Below are positions 28,001 to 34,936 of a stretch of 64,000 bases of DNA, in pieces (positions within the stretch are counted from its first letter, which is position 1; each line of letters starts with the position of its first letter). The notes beneath the pieces were generated by a model. It was not told the DNA's origin. It was given only the letters and a program-made list of their open reading frames with translations, and searched no databases. Both the position numbers and the translations under genes were made by a program. The stretch comes from Erwinia tasmaniensis Et1/99 (GTDB taxonomy: Bacteria > Pseudomonadota > Gammaproteobacteria > Enterobacterales > Enterobacteriaceae), in NCBI RefSeq assembly GCF_000026185.1, contig NC_010694.1, positions 3,224,001-3,288,000 of the forward strand, in the 5' to 3' direction.

Positions 28001-29088
28001 TTTGTAGTGAACCGTTGATTGAAGCTGAACTCCTTGAGTTCCTCAGCCAGCGCCTGCCGCTTTATATGATCCCAACGGCGTTAATCGCTCTGGAGGCATT
28101 ACCCTATAACTCCAGCGGCAAGCTGGATCGCAAAGCACTGCCTGCCCCGCAAAAAAATGAGCAGAGTCGCTATGTTGCTCCCAGTAGCACACTCGAACAG
28201 CAGCTTTGCTCGTTGTGGCAGGAAACGCTAAAACGCGATCGGGTAGGCATGACGGATGATTTCTTCAGCCTGGGAGGAACGTCGATTATGGCGATCTCGG
28301 CGTGCATAAAACTGTCTGAACTGCTGAAAACGACTGTACCCGTCGTCAAACTGTTCCAGTGCCGCACGCTGAAAAATCTGCTTGCTGCTCACAAAGCGAG
28401 CCTGGTGATCCCCCTGACGCCCGTGGTTAGCAGCCTCCCAACGTTATGGATGATCCACCCGGCCCTGGCAGGCGCGGAAGTATTCCATCCCTTCGCCCAA
28501 GATTTGAAGAATCGGATGAATAGCTTCGGCGTTGATAATTATCATCTTTATCACCGCCCGGCGATTGCCTCTCTGTCCGCATTAGCCGATCGTTACCTGG
28601 AAGAGATGATCGAAAACGGCCTGCTGACGGGTCCGATAAAAATACTGGGATGGTCGCTGGGAGGACTAATCGCTCTGGAAATTGCGGCGAGGCTGGAAGC
28701 TCGCGGTATCAATGACGTGTCGCTTTACCTGCTGGATAGTTTTTATCAGCAGTCGGTGAAAGAGGTCTCGCTTGCCACCCTGTTGCCCGCTCTGGGAATA
28801 ACCGGAAAAGCCGCCGAACGCGCACTGGCGGCGGCAAGTGTCGAGGACCAGCTTTCGCAGGCGGTACTCAGCAGCAAACTGAACACGACTCGGGTTACGC
28901 TGTTTAAAGCGATGCTGGCAAATCCCGATTTACCGGATGATGTAATGAGGCCGCTAATGAGTATACCTGACAACGGTTTGAAAACGGTCTGCGAACATCT
29001 GACGGTGATCCCGCTGGCCTGCCATCATCATAATATTCTGGAATGTGGTGGTGATATCCGTGGTGTGATCTGCTCTTCACAAGATTAA
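19033..29088 (+). CDS. Three-module non-ribosomal peptide synthetase (C-A-PCP x3, TE)
   Basis: 3351 residues. Domain order: C1 (about 1-430, HHVLLDG at 123-129), A1 (440-920, YTSGTTGRPKG near 600), PCP1 (Ser984 in LGGNS), C2 (1040-1470, HHIAFDG from 1169), A2 (1490-1975, GGATE instead of YGPTE), PCP2 (Ser2033), C3 (2080-2510, HHLAFDG from 2218), A3 (2540-3010, GGATE), PCP3 (Ser3084 in LGGTS), thioesterase (about 3115-3351, GWSLGG with Ser3208). All active-site residues that I can see are intact. A tripeptide is expected, probably N-acylated because the protein opens with a C domain. No epimerase, cyclisation or methylation domain is present. By-eye specificity residues are A1 D-A-Y-F-G-G-L-V-S-K, A2 D-L-Y-L-M-G-A-V-F-K, A3 D-I-F-N-I-V-T-I-W-K; I cannot assign substrates. 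AGGGAAG precedes the ATG. Confidence 0.93.
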   Translation: MELLSVSPYTMMFWNENILNPESSEYNLIVDQTIIGPLDVERLNIAIKKFVSDYPLFHHVLSDNNEQLHWVKSEKEITLEIIDKNCDIAGLVSTPFDLTQGPLCRFYLTELGYQRHDFIIVIHHVLLDGLSGQEFYDTLSRYYNQGAQVLPPAYSPAQQQQLYKQYANDVERLKNEFDSASLWHEILSDCPPRIDLPYIHCQSNPTCRSGEVRFSLALSEWHHLKSSVKYANPFLIFKTLWALLMARHTGQQTVYVGYPVAAEGGEPLYFGAQVNTAVFPLRLSAQDTFASLYQATLDYTKALKAAGKLRHTRLPVDEIISQSQIKQLNVNLTQAFLKDSPLTFEGCRMSINHRFNIDLAGSELLLEYQQSGEAFDFRLRYRADLFDETQMQEMAEQYIYLLRSLLHEPRRVISTFPYLTQQQELSLWDRFNSGDVQPSAQNNTLLCGFEKYARLHPERIALKNDKEEIGYGELEHRTTRLAQRLRWQYQLICGQPMPADTLIPLYLHRGLDAIVALLAIMKAGAAYVPLDPAAPVQRLAYILQDVGSPLVLTESALLENIVHNAPDSACLLIDRPESPPFAENIALPVIDSRQLAYVIYTSGTTGRPKGVLCEHRGAANMIQSHTRRILAGEDGVLNCMQFASLAFDAHVYEVFTALENGHCLCITNESQRLDLTLLTEQMASWQINFCFLPPALLTTRPELPDSVRYLGVGGEAATQDVLDHYLANGLRVSNLYGPTEGSVSVSINLYRHNGARNIGRPIAHMQCYVVDEHFNPLPLGVEGELYLSGIGLARGYLGQPELTASTFTVSPFNHSAEYGRVYRTGDRVRRLACGSLEYCGRKDQQVKIHGYRIELGEIESVMRSLPGIAEAVVVARKDPSPQLQAWYVLAAGSNLIPREIVQQLSAQLPHYMVPDAMAAIPAIPLTVSQKVDYRALPEPTLIEQTTSFRAPTNPLENQLLIILNQLLNSNAGIDDHFYHLGGNSILAIRLCHEINKQLGVKISALTLNQYPTIAELSHYIALQEQDAGKNVIPATKCQTAPLSFQQSRLWFMEQLSTGAAHYLSPVLLRLPADVDRTAFIKSLQAVVARHQVLRSLIKQDQKGEACQIVTDQVLSVPVHGVTADEFTSCLQNELRQPIDLTHDIPLRAALYQYQDETGSSLTVSLLVFHHIAFDGWSMNVLMKELAEHYHHFVLETARQPSELGLQYLDYALWQHQQGEEAGKADDMAFWHKALADCQQLDIAPDYVRPAAFDTRGDNCNVMLPAPLVTSLALLAREEGVSLHAVMLSAFTLLLARFTGQNDVMVGTPLANRGQPELENLIGFFVNTLPLRNRVDDELSTSAFIRQVATNTLQAQQHQSLSLEQLVDSLALQRDFSRHPLFQVMFALEESINRADNPSCFTVMDLSGYEQTAKFDLTLTITPEKDRMRARFNFATALFKKSSISQLASYFVSILQNMVTNHHNTLKNISISSSEDMQQLISFRRQQPFEYSFERTLHHDFMLNARQRPQAVAVIDRWGEMTYGELYQAALTLASQLRLQGEIQGEAIAVLAEKGRQQPIAILAALMCGRAFLPMDKGWPPQRRLDVMAQAGINTLLSTEVWETAEINVVTLDGVGRTSSLPEPERLLSPVGTDADSLAYIIFTSGSTGTPKGVAIEHRSVVNMIEGTNRYFAVNGSDRSIALSALSFDLAIYDIFSVLSTGGAVVMPAECDRANPEAWYQLMIAHRVTLWLSAPALLELLLDYVNSAGLLSGPAPALRAVMVGGDWIATSLPERCRQWAPESRVCSAGGATEAAVFSIIYEVPNEPVLSVSIPYGKPLPHQRFYIMDSWLRPVPDGVKGEIYIAGEGLARGYYGDKERTANSFFWHEPLQERVYRTGDSGRFLSDGNIEFMGRIDQQVKINGYRIELGEIENIVLAYPTLTACSVILIKQPHPYLAAYLVSSEPLDISALSAHLRSQLPQYMMPRAFVQLDSIPLTENGKIDRKALPEPQYEQRDFVAAASVQESECCEVWCALLKRQSVSVEDNFFSLGGNSILAIQACYQISRRLRRDVTLSELGQHPTIRELCHYLNNTCEDAEMQAIPALHLDSYPLSSSQMQLWFIENLNGGSHLYHVPMLFRLSEEVDAIAYCQSLQTIVARHHVLRSTICQQQDLTATSRLSDADLRVASLTLDTDDWQRQLLQDIDRPFRLDVEIPLRASLYQVRQPDDTTERYSLIVVHHLAFDGWSQNLFQQELATLYKAYRRGEQPSLPALPLQYGDYASWQQTYLDSEKAGALKAFWQQQLHDWQMLEMPLDYVRPTLFDHHGANHHIRLPKALAEQAERFVQHEGVTPFALFLSAFNLLLSCFSGQQDILVGTPVANRPTGDTRSAIGFFVNTLPLRTRIDDNLLLSDYVRETFNVSLEAQKYQSLPLERLIDLLKVPRDLSRHPLFQVLFVLEDVTQNSAQPDWLITQSLMEHYQAAKFDLTLSIQKEGECTQAVFNYATALFAPETIDCLSQYYLTILEQIVGQSDLRINQLRLVSAVEIADQRKAWQSSPPAYDYERAIHHDFIRQAQQQPQAVAIIDSLGTLSYGELYHAALNLSLQLRQNMDMSGETIAVMVDKGRAQIIAVLAIVMSGKAYLPLDVSWPERRRLDVIAQSQTRVIISSQPWQESDKASLLLIDPCGVVATLPAAQPGEPVLPAPGELAYVIFTSGSTGTPKGVAVEHRGAVNSIVDTVHQLDLDRGDRGLALSALSFDISAFDIFGILSIGGTMVMPSESERYRPDAWHQLILDHGVTFWNSAPSVMTLLVEYLESVQATGEGWPTLRTAILVGEIIPKQLPPRIRQWSHGCRVVSTGGATESSIWSIIYDIPDTPILGPSIPYGKAMAHQRFYVLDRHMRVLPPCLPGEQYIGGAGVARGYFRNKSITQERFIYHPELGEKLYRTGDAGRYLPDGNLEFMGRMDFQVKINGYRVELGEVENSALAFGLIKSCCAIVWKDHEQERLALYYVCSEPLIEAELLEFLSQRLPLYMIPTALIALEALPYNSSGKLDRKALPAPQKNEQSRYVAPSSTLEQQLCSLWQETLKRDRVGMTDDFFSLGGTSIMAISACIKLSELLKTTVPVVKLFQCRTLKNLLAAHKASLVIPLTPVVSSLPTLWMIHPALAGAEVFHPFAQDLKNRMNSFGVDNYHLYHRPAIASLSALADRYLEEMIENGLLTGPIKILGWSLGGLIALEIAARLEARGINDVSLYLLDSFYQQSVKEVSLATLLPALGITGKAAERALAAASVEDQLSQAVLSSKLNTTRVTLFKAMLANPDLPDDVMRPLMSIPDNGLKTVCEHLTVIPLACHHHNILECGGDIRGVICSSQD

Positions 29089-29095
29089 TGTCACC

Positions 29096-29131
29096 AAGGG
29101 CGGCGGAATAATTTCGCCACCCTTTCTTTTT
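29096..29131 (+). terminator. Stem-loop with T-run between NRPS and PPTase genes
   Basis: AAGGGCGGCG (29096-29105) pairs with CGCCACCCTT (29115-29124) with one mismatch, then TTTCTTTTTT. It starts 8 bp after the NRPS stop and ends about 20 bp before the PPTase start, so it may lower downstream expression. Confidence 0.65.
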
Positions 29132-29152
29132 TATTACAGATTGAATTTCACC

Positions 29153-29839
29153 ATGAATGGATTCTCTTCACTCGAACTGCCTGCGCATTTTTTATCAGGC
29201 ACGGGCAGCATCAGCTATTTTAAGTTGGATAAAGGGCTTGTTAATATGCGGCGATTGGTAGCGTATTGCCCTGAATTGCCGATAGAAATACAGCTTAGTA
29301 TCGAATCCCGCAGAATCGAATATCTTGCCGGGCGCTATTGTGCTGTCCAGGCACTCCTTCATTTAGGCGTGGCCGCTCCCTGGGTCGGGCGTCATGCCGA
29401 CCGCTCGCCGAGCTGGCCTGTTGAAACGTGCGGCAGCTTATCTCATACCGACGATCGGGTGATTGCCTGCACGGGCTGGCGGGCTGATTTTCGTGGGATG
29501 GGTATTGATATTGAAAAAACGGTACAGCCTGAAATACTGGCTTCGCTGCAGCATCTGGTTTTTACCGAGCAGGATAAGAGACTGGTGGAAACATCGAATC
29601 TGCCGCCATGCCAAATCGCAACGCTGCTGTTTTCTGCCAAAGAGGCCTTTTATAAGTTTATCTATCCGCTAACGCTTACCCAGATGGATTTCACGGATAT
29701 ATTTTTGCTATCAGTTCACGAAAATAGTTTTATTCTTCAAACAAATAGAGATATAGAGGGCTTTGGAAAAAAAGGGAAAAAGGTGCGTGGTATATACCAT
29801 TATGAGGGTGAATACGTTATTACCTTAGTCGCGATGTAA
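29153..29839 (+). CDS. 4'-phosphopantetheinyl transferase, EntD/Sfp type
   Basis: 228 residues. The magnesium-binding motif is MGIDIE (Asp119, Glu121) and the second signature is FSAKEAFYK (Lys163, Glu164, Lys168); the SLSHTDD segment before them fits the CoA-binding histidine. It moves the phosphopantetheine arm of coenzyme A to the carrier-protein serines (984, 2033 and 3084 of the NRPS). A dedicated enzyme next to the NRPS makes the pair self-sufficient. The ATG at 29153 is chosen; a TTG at 29141 in frame is the alternative, and neither has a strong ribosome site. Confidence 0.92.
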   Translation: MNGFSSLELPAHFLSGTGSISYFKLDKGLVNMRRLVAYCPELPIEIQLSIESRRIEYLAGRYCAVQALLHLGVAAPWVGRHADRSPSWPVETCGSLSHTDDRVIACTGWRADFRGMGIDIEKTVQPEILASLQHLVFTEQDKRLVETSNLPPCQIATLLFSAKEAFYKFIYPLTLTQMDFTDIFLLSVHENSFILQTNRDIEGFGKKGKKVRGIYHYEGEYVITLVAM

Positions 29840-29950
29840 ACGTTCTTTCACATTAATGAATGCCCGGAAAACCTATTTGAGCGGCTCGTGTAAGCCAAAG
29901 CTCTCCGCACCAAGAGCGTCGTGGACGATCGTTTTCCGCGCTTTGATGGC

Positions 29951-29980
29951 ACAAAAACAAAACCCCGCCGAAGCGGGGTT
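29951..29980 (-). terminator. Terminator of rnpB
   Basis: On the minus strand AACCCCGC-TTCG-GCGGGGTT is followed by TTGTTTTTGT. The stem spans 29961-29980 with a stable TTCG tetraloop, about 15 bp after the mature 3' end of RNase P RNA. Confidence 0.93.
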
Positions 29981-29994
29981 GTGTTTTAAATAGT

Positions 29995-30372
<378 letters not shown>

Positions 30373-30381
30373 GGCGCGAAG

Positions 30382-30408
30382 TGTATAGGGTTTTCATCCC
30401 TTTGTCAC
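30382..30408 (-). promoter_or_regulatory. Probable rnpB promoter
   Basis: On the minus strand GTGACA (30403-30408) and TATACA (30382-30387) are 15 bp apart and followed by a GC-rich discriminator (CTTCGCGCC), as in growth-rate controlled promoters. The -35 overlaps the rsmI stop codon. The spacer is shorter than ideal. Confidence 0.5.
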
Positions 30409-31268
30409 TCGCCCTGCTGCTCAAGCGCGTACTTATATAGGGCATTTTTCTTCACGCCGTGAATTTCAGCGGTCAGCTGGGCCGCTTTTTTCAGCGGTAG
30501 CTCAGTTTGCAACAGGGCCAGGGTGCGCAGCGCTTCAGGCGGCAGGGCCTGTTCTTCCGCGTGATAGCCTTCCACAATCAGTACCATCTCGCCCTTACGG
30601 CGGTTTTCATCTTCCCGCACCCAGCTCAGCAGCTCGCCGACCGGCGCACCAAAAATGGATTCCCAGGTTTTGGTGATTTCCCGCGCCAGCACCACGTAGC
30701 GCTGTGGCCCCAGCACCGTGACCATATCCTGTAAGCTGTCGAGCAGACGGTGGGTGGATTCGTAGAAAATCAGGGTGCGAGGCTCCTGCTCCAGCGCTTT
30801 CAGGGTATCGCAGCGACCTTTACTTTTGGCCGGGAGAAACCCTTCGTAGCAGAAGCGGTCGGAAGGCAATCCGGCGGCGCTTAATGCGGTCACTGCGGCG
30901 CAGGCACCGGGTAGCGGCACCACGCGGATGCCCGCTTCCCGGCACAGGCGCACCAGATGGTAGCCCGGATCGTTAATCAGCGGCGTACCGGCATCAGACA
31001 CCAGGGCAATGCTTTGCCCCTCGCGCAGACGCGTCAGTAAGACGTCGGCTTTCTGCTGTTCATTATGGTCGTGTAATGCGAACAGCCGCGCATTGATCGC
31101 GAAATGTTGTAGCAACAGCCCGGTATGACGTGTATCTTCCGCAGCGATCAGATCGACGCTCGCAAGCACCGCCAGTGCCCGCTGGGTGATATCGCCCAGG
31201 TTGCCAATCGGTGTGGGAACGATATAGAGCGTGCTGGCAGAAATATCTGCCCGATCGTGTTGTTTCAT
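30405..31268 (-). CDS. rsmI: 16S rRNA (cytidine-1402-2'-O)-methyltransferase RsmI
   Basis: 287 residues of the tetrapyrrole-methylase-like SAM fold. The start of the domain [18 protein letters not shown], the EDTRHTG motif and [12 protein letters not shown] are the RsmI signatures. It 2'-O-methylates C1402 of 16S rRNA, together with RsmH at the decoding centre. Divergent from lpoA, the arrangement found in most enterobacteria. Length matches E. coli YraL (286). Confidence 0.97.
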   Translation of the reverse strand: MKQHDRADISASTLYIVPTPIGNLGDITQRALAVLASVDLIAAEDTRHTGLLLQHFAINARLFALHDHNEQQKADVLLTRLREGQSIALVSDAGTPLINDPGYHLVRLCREAGIRVVPLPGACAAVTALSAAGLPSDRFCYEGFLPAKSKGRCDTLKALEQEPRTLIFYESTHRLLDSLQDMVTVLGPQRYVVLAREITKTWESIFGAPVGELLSWVREDENRRKGEMVLIVEGYHAEEQALPPEALRTLALLQTELPLKKAAQLTAEIHGVKKNALYKYALEQQGE

Positions 31269-31330
31269 TGTTTGATCCGCATAGCCGATTTAGTATTGAG
31301 CATCTTGAAAAAAACATCACTGGATACAGT

Positions 31331-33343
31331 ATGCTTCCTTCGAAAGTAGTTCACCGCAAAGCGGTACGCACCGTGCCGCTTCTGCTGGCCGCCCTGATTT
31401 TTGCCGGTTGTACCGGTCAGGCCCCCCACACGCCCCCGGCAAATGTGCAGGGCGCGGCCGACGGCACTTCTGATTATTATCTGCAGCAGGTGCAGCAAAG
31501 CGCAGATGATAACAAGGTTGACTGGCAATTACTCGCAATCAGAGCGCTATTAAACGAAGGTAAGCTCCCTCAGGCCGGCGATGCGCTGACGCAGCTGCCA
31601 GCGGATCTGAACAACATCCAGCGTCAGGAACGGCTGCTGCTGCTGGCTCGGCTCAATGTTGCCCGTCAAAATTTATCGGGCGCTACCGACCCGTTAAAGC
31701 AGATAGATATCAGCGCACTTTCTCAACAGCAGCAGGTTCGTTACTATCAGTTGCAGATCGCCGTCGGCCAGGGCCAGCCGTCACTTGACGTGGTACGTGC
31801 CTGGGTAGCCCTGGAGCCGCTGCAAACAAGCCCAGCAGATAAACAAAAAAATATCGATGAAACCTGGCAGGCTTTGCTGCAAATCCCCCAGCAGCAAATC
31901 AACACGCTGACAATTAACGCCAATGAAAACGTGCTGCAAGGTTGGTTAGACCTGCTGGGCGTATATAAGAACAACGTTACGGCCCCGGATATGTTGAAAT
32001 CGGCTATTCAGGACTGGCAAACGCGCTATCCGTACAACCCAGCGGCAAAAATGCTGCCCACGTCCTTAACCCAGGCGCAAAACTTACATCCCGCCTCGAT
32101 GGGTAAAATCGCGCTGCTGCTGCCATTAAGTGGACAGGCTCAGGTGTTTGCCAATGCTATCCAGAAAGGTTTCAACGACGCCAAGAACGGCGTGCTGGCC
32201 CAGAGCACCGTTGCGCCCTCACCTGCCGGCCCGGTACAGGTGCCTGCGGCAACCCCTGGCGATGCAGCCGTCGCCGTCAGCCCTTCGGCGACAACGTCAG
32301 ATAAGGCGGTAGCGGAACAGCCCGCCCCGGCAATCAATGTCACAACCGCCGCGCCTTCGGCCAGTACGCAGATTCAGGTTTACGACACCAGCTCGCAGCC
32401 TGTCGAGCAGCTTTTGACCCAGGCACAAAATGACGGAGCCACCCTGGCGATCGGCCCCCTGTTGAAAAGCGATGTTGATAAAATGCTCAACAGCCAGACG
32501 GCGCTTAACGTGCTGGCACTGAACGAACCGGAGAGCGTCCAGAACCGTCCGAATATTTGCTATTTTGCGCTTTCTCCTGAAGACGAAGCCCGTGATGCTG
32601 CGCATCATATGTGGGAACAGGGGAAACGCGCTCCGCTGCTGCTGGTGCCGCGCACTTCACTCGGCGATCGCGTTAACAAGGCCTTTGCCGCTGAATGGCA
32701 AAAGCTTGGCGGCGCGACGGTGTTACAGCAGCAGTTTGGCTCAACAGCCGAGCTGAAACAGGGGATCAACAGCGGCGCGGGTATTCGCCTGAGCGGCACC
32801 CCGGTGAACGTGCAGCCGCAGCAGCAGGCGGGCGTCACGATTGCGGGCCTGACTATCCCGGCACCGCCAACCGATGCTCAGCCAGGTGCAACCAGCAGCA
32901 ACGGCCGGGTCGATTCGGTGTATATTGTCGCCACCCAGGATGAAATGATCCTGATTAAGCCGATGATCGCGATGCGCATCAGCAGCCGTGATAACGTGGG
33001 CCTCTACGCCAGCTCGCGCAGCTATCAGGCCGGTGCTGGCCCGGACTATCGTCTGGAGCTTGAAGGCTTACAGTTTAGCGATGCGCCGCTGCTGTCCGGG
33101 GCTAACCCGGCGCTGATGCAGCAGGCGGCCAAAGCTTTTAACAATGATTACTCACTGGTTCGTCTTTACGCTATGGGCGTTGATGCCTGGACTCTGGCCA
33201 ACCATTTCAACGAGATGCGTAATCAGCCGGGCTTCCAGATTAAGGGCGACACCGGTATGTTAAGCGCTAATCAGGACTGCATCATCAACAGGAAGTTAGT
33301 ATGGAGCCAGTATCATCAGGGACAGATCGTTCCGGGCACCTGA
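31331..33343 (+). CDS. lpoA: Outer-membrane lipoprotein activator of PBP1a, LpoA
   Basis: 670 residues (E. coli 678). Lipobox LIFAGC after a basic start at about 25-27; then a helical TPR-like N-terminal domain, a Pro/Ala/Val-rich low-complexity linker at roughly 290-350, and a periplasmic-binding-protein-like C-terminal domain. LpoA reaches through the periplasm and stimulates the peptidoglycan synthase PBP1a. The ATG at 31331 is chosen because it gives a normal lipoprotein signal; an earlier in-frame start would add 40 non-signal residues. It overlaps yraN by 43 bp. Confidence 0.96.
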   Translation: MLPSKVVHRKAVRTVPLLLAALIFAGCTGQAPHTPPANVQGAADGTSDYYLQQVQQSADDNKVDWQLLAIRALLNEGKLPQAGDALTQLPADLNNIQRQERLLLLARLNVARQNLSGATDPLKQIDISALSQQQQVRYYQLQIAVGQGQPSLDVVRAWVALEPLQTSPADKQKNIDETWQALLQIPQQQINTLTINANENVLQGWLDLLGVYKNNVTAPDMLKSAIQDWQTRYPYNPAAKMLPTSLTQAQNLHPASMGKIALLLPLSGQAQVFANAIQKGFNDAKNGVLAQSTVAPSPAGPVQVPAATPGDAAVAVSPSATTSDKAVAEQPAPAINVTTAAPSASTQIQVYDTSSQPVEQLLTQAQNDGATLAIGPLLKSDVDKMLNSQTALNVLALNEPESVQNRPNICYFALSPEDEARDAAHHMWEQGKRAPLLLVPRTSLGDRVNKAFAAEWQKLGGATVLQQQFGSTAELKQGINSGAGIRLSGTPVNVQPQQQAGVTIAGLTIPAPPTDAQPGATSSNGRVDSVYIVATQDEMILIKPMIAMRISSRDNVGLYASSRSYQAGAGPDYRLELEGLQFSDAPLLSGANPALMQQAAKAFNNDYSLVRLYAMGVDAWTLANHFNEMRNQPGFQIKGDTGMLSANQDCIINRKLVWSQYHQGQIVPGT

Positions 33344-33693
33344 GCAGACAGCAGCAGGGGGCGAGCCGTGAAAATCAGGCTCGACGCCTGCTGGAAAGTT
33401 CAGGGCTGCATTTTGTCGCCGCCAACGTGCGCTACCGTGTCGGTGAGATCGACCTCATTATGCGGGACAGGCAGGTGTGGGTTTTCGTCGAAGTACGCTA
33501 TCGCCGCAACGCCCTTTTTGGTGGTGCCGCGATTAGCGTAACCCGCAGCAAACAGCTGAAGCTGTTACAGGCGGCCGCAGCCTGGCTACATCGCCGCAAG
33601 CAGAGTTTCGATACGACCGACTGTCGTTTTGATGTGGTAGCGATAACCGGCGAACAGGTGGAATGGCTGCCTAATGCGTTTACAGCGGATTAA
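33301..33693 (+). CDS. yraN: UPF0102 family YraN, predicted endonuclease-fold protein
   Basis: 130 residues. The core GEIDLIMRD...[10 protein letters not shown] shows the E-x-D and ExK/VEVR-type motif of the restriction-endonuclease-like fold, typical of UPF0102. Exact function is unproven; links to DNA repair have been proposed. The start lies inside the lpoA 3' end, so expression is coupled. Its length matches E. coli (131). Confidence 0.94.
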   Translation: MEPVSSGTDRSGHLSRQQQGASRENQARRLLESSGLHFVAANVRYRVGEIDLIMRDRQVWVFVEVRYRRNALFGGAAISVTRSKQLKLLQAAAAWLHRRKQSFDTTDCRFDVVAITGEQVEWLPNAFTAD

Positions 33694-33723
33694 CTCACCG
33701 CGCAAAACAACCAGGTGAATGAC

Positions 33724-34314
33724 GTGCTGGAAAGAATAAAAGTTTGCTTTACCGAAAGTATTCAGACGCAGATCGCAGCGGCAGAGGCCCTGCCGGACGC
33801 CATTTCTCGTGCCGCGCTGACCGTGGTGCAGTCGCTGCTCAATGGCAATAAAATTCTCAGCTGCGGCAACGGCACCTCCAGCGCCAATGCCCAGCACTTT
33901 GCCGCCAGTATGATTAACCGCTTTGAAACGGAGCGCCCAAGCCTGCCGGCCATCGCCCTCAGCGCTGATAACGTCCTGCTAACGGCAATTGGTAATGACA
34001 GGCTGCATGAAGAGATTTATGCCAAGCAGGTACGGGCTTTGGGCCATACCGGCGATATCCTGCTGGCGATTTCAACACGCGGCAACAGCCGTGATATTGT
34101 CAAAGCCGTAGAGGCCGCGGTCACGCGTGATATGACGATTGTCGCACTGACCGGCCACGATGGCGGAGAGCTTGCCGGCCTACTGGGGCCGCAGGATGTT
34201 GAAATCCGTATCCCTTCGCATCGCAGCGCAAGGATCCAGGAAATGCATATGTTAACCGTGAACTGTTTATGCGATTTAATAGACAATACGTTATTTCCCC
34301 ATCAGGAAGTCTGA
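33724..34314 (+). CDS. diaA: DnaA initiator-associating protein DiaA
   Basis: 196 residues, a SIS-domain protein nearly identical to E. coli DiaA from [16 protein letters not shown] to NTLFPHQ. The tetramer binds DnaA and promotes its assembly on oriC, timing replication start. The GTG at 33724 is chosen because it gives the same start as E. coli and AGGTGA lies about 6 bases upstream; a GTG at 33715 would add three residues. It is followed by dolP after 11 bp. Confidence 0.96.
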   Translation: MLERIKVCFTESIQTQIAAAEALPDAISRAALTVVQSLLNGNKILSCGNGTSSANAQHFAASMINRFETERPSLPAIALSADNVLLTAIGNDRLHEEIYAKQVRALGHTGDILLAISTRGNSRDIVKAVEAAVTRDMTIVALTGHDGGELAGLLGPQDVEIRIPSHRSARIQEMHMLTVNCLCDLIDNTLFPHQEV

Positions 34315-34325
34315 AGGAGTTCAGT

Positions 34326-34898
34326 ATGAAGGCACTATCTGCATGTGCAGTGATCCTTACCGCGTTGATGTTACAGGGCTGTGTGGCCGCCGTGGTCGGC
34401 AGTGCGGCGGTGGCCACTAAAACCGCCACCGATCCACGCACCGTTGGCACTCAGGTCGATGACGGAACGTTAGAGCTGCGCGTCACTAACGCCCTGTCTA
34501 AAGATGAACAGATTAAGCAAACCACCCATATCGTCGCCACCGCCTATCAGGGCAAGGTGCTGCTGACAGGCCAGGCACCGGGTAATGAGCTGGCATTACG
34601 CGCAAAACAGATTGCTGTTGGCGTTGATGGTGCCACCGAGGTGTATAACGAGATCCGTACCGGCAACAAGGTGAGCTTCGGCACCGCCTCGTCCGACACT
34701 TGGATAACCACCAAAGTGCGCTCGCAGCTGCTGGGTAGCGACCAAGTGAAATCGTCAAGCGTGAAGGTCACGACCGAAAATGGGGAAGTGTTCCTGCTGG
34801 GCCTGGTCACCGGTGAAGAGGCCAAAGCGGCAGCGGATATCGCCAGCCGGGTGAGCGGCGTGAAGCACGTCACTACCGCGTTTACCCTCCTTAAATAG
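34326..34898 (+). CDS. dolP: Division and outer membrane stress lipoprotein DolP (YraP)
   Basis: 190 residues. Lipobox LMLQGC gives an acylated cysteine near residue 19, followed by two BON domains (about 45-115 and 125-190). DolP is an outer-membrane lipoprotein at the division site that supports envelope integrity and BAM function; in E. coli it is sigma-E controlled. The ATG at 34326 is chosen for the lipoprotein signal. It is the last gene of the lpoA-yraN-diaA-dolP run. Confidence 0.95.
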   Translation: MKALSACAVILTALMLQGCVAAVVGSAAVATKTATDPRTVGTQVDDGTLELRVTNALSKDEQIKQTTHIVATAYQGKVLLTGQAPGNELALRAKQIAVGVDGATEVYNEIRTGNKVSFGTASSDTWITTKVRSQLLGSDQVKSSSVKVTTENGEVFLLGLVTGEEAKAAADIASRVSGVKHVTTAFTLLK

Positions 34899-34936
34899 CG
34901 GTGGCTCTGAGCGGTCGAAGTCAGCCGGTCGCTCTT

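Noticed and set aside
23500-28150. NRPS modules 2 and 3 as thiazoline-forming (cysteine plus Cy domain)
   Set aside because: C2 and C3 carry HHxxxDG, not DxxxxDxxS, and the pocket residues are not those of cysteine.
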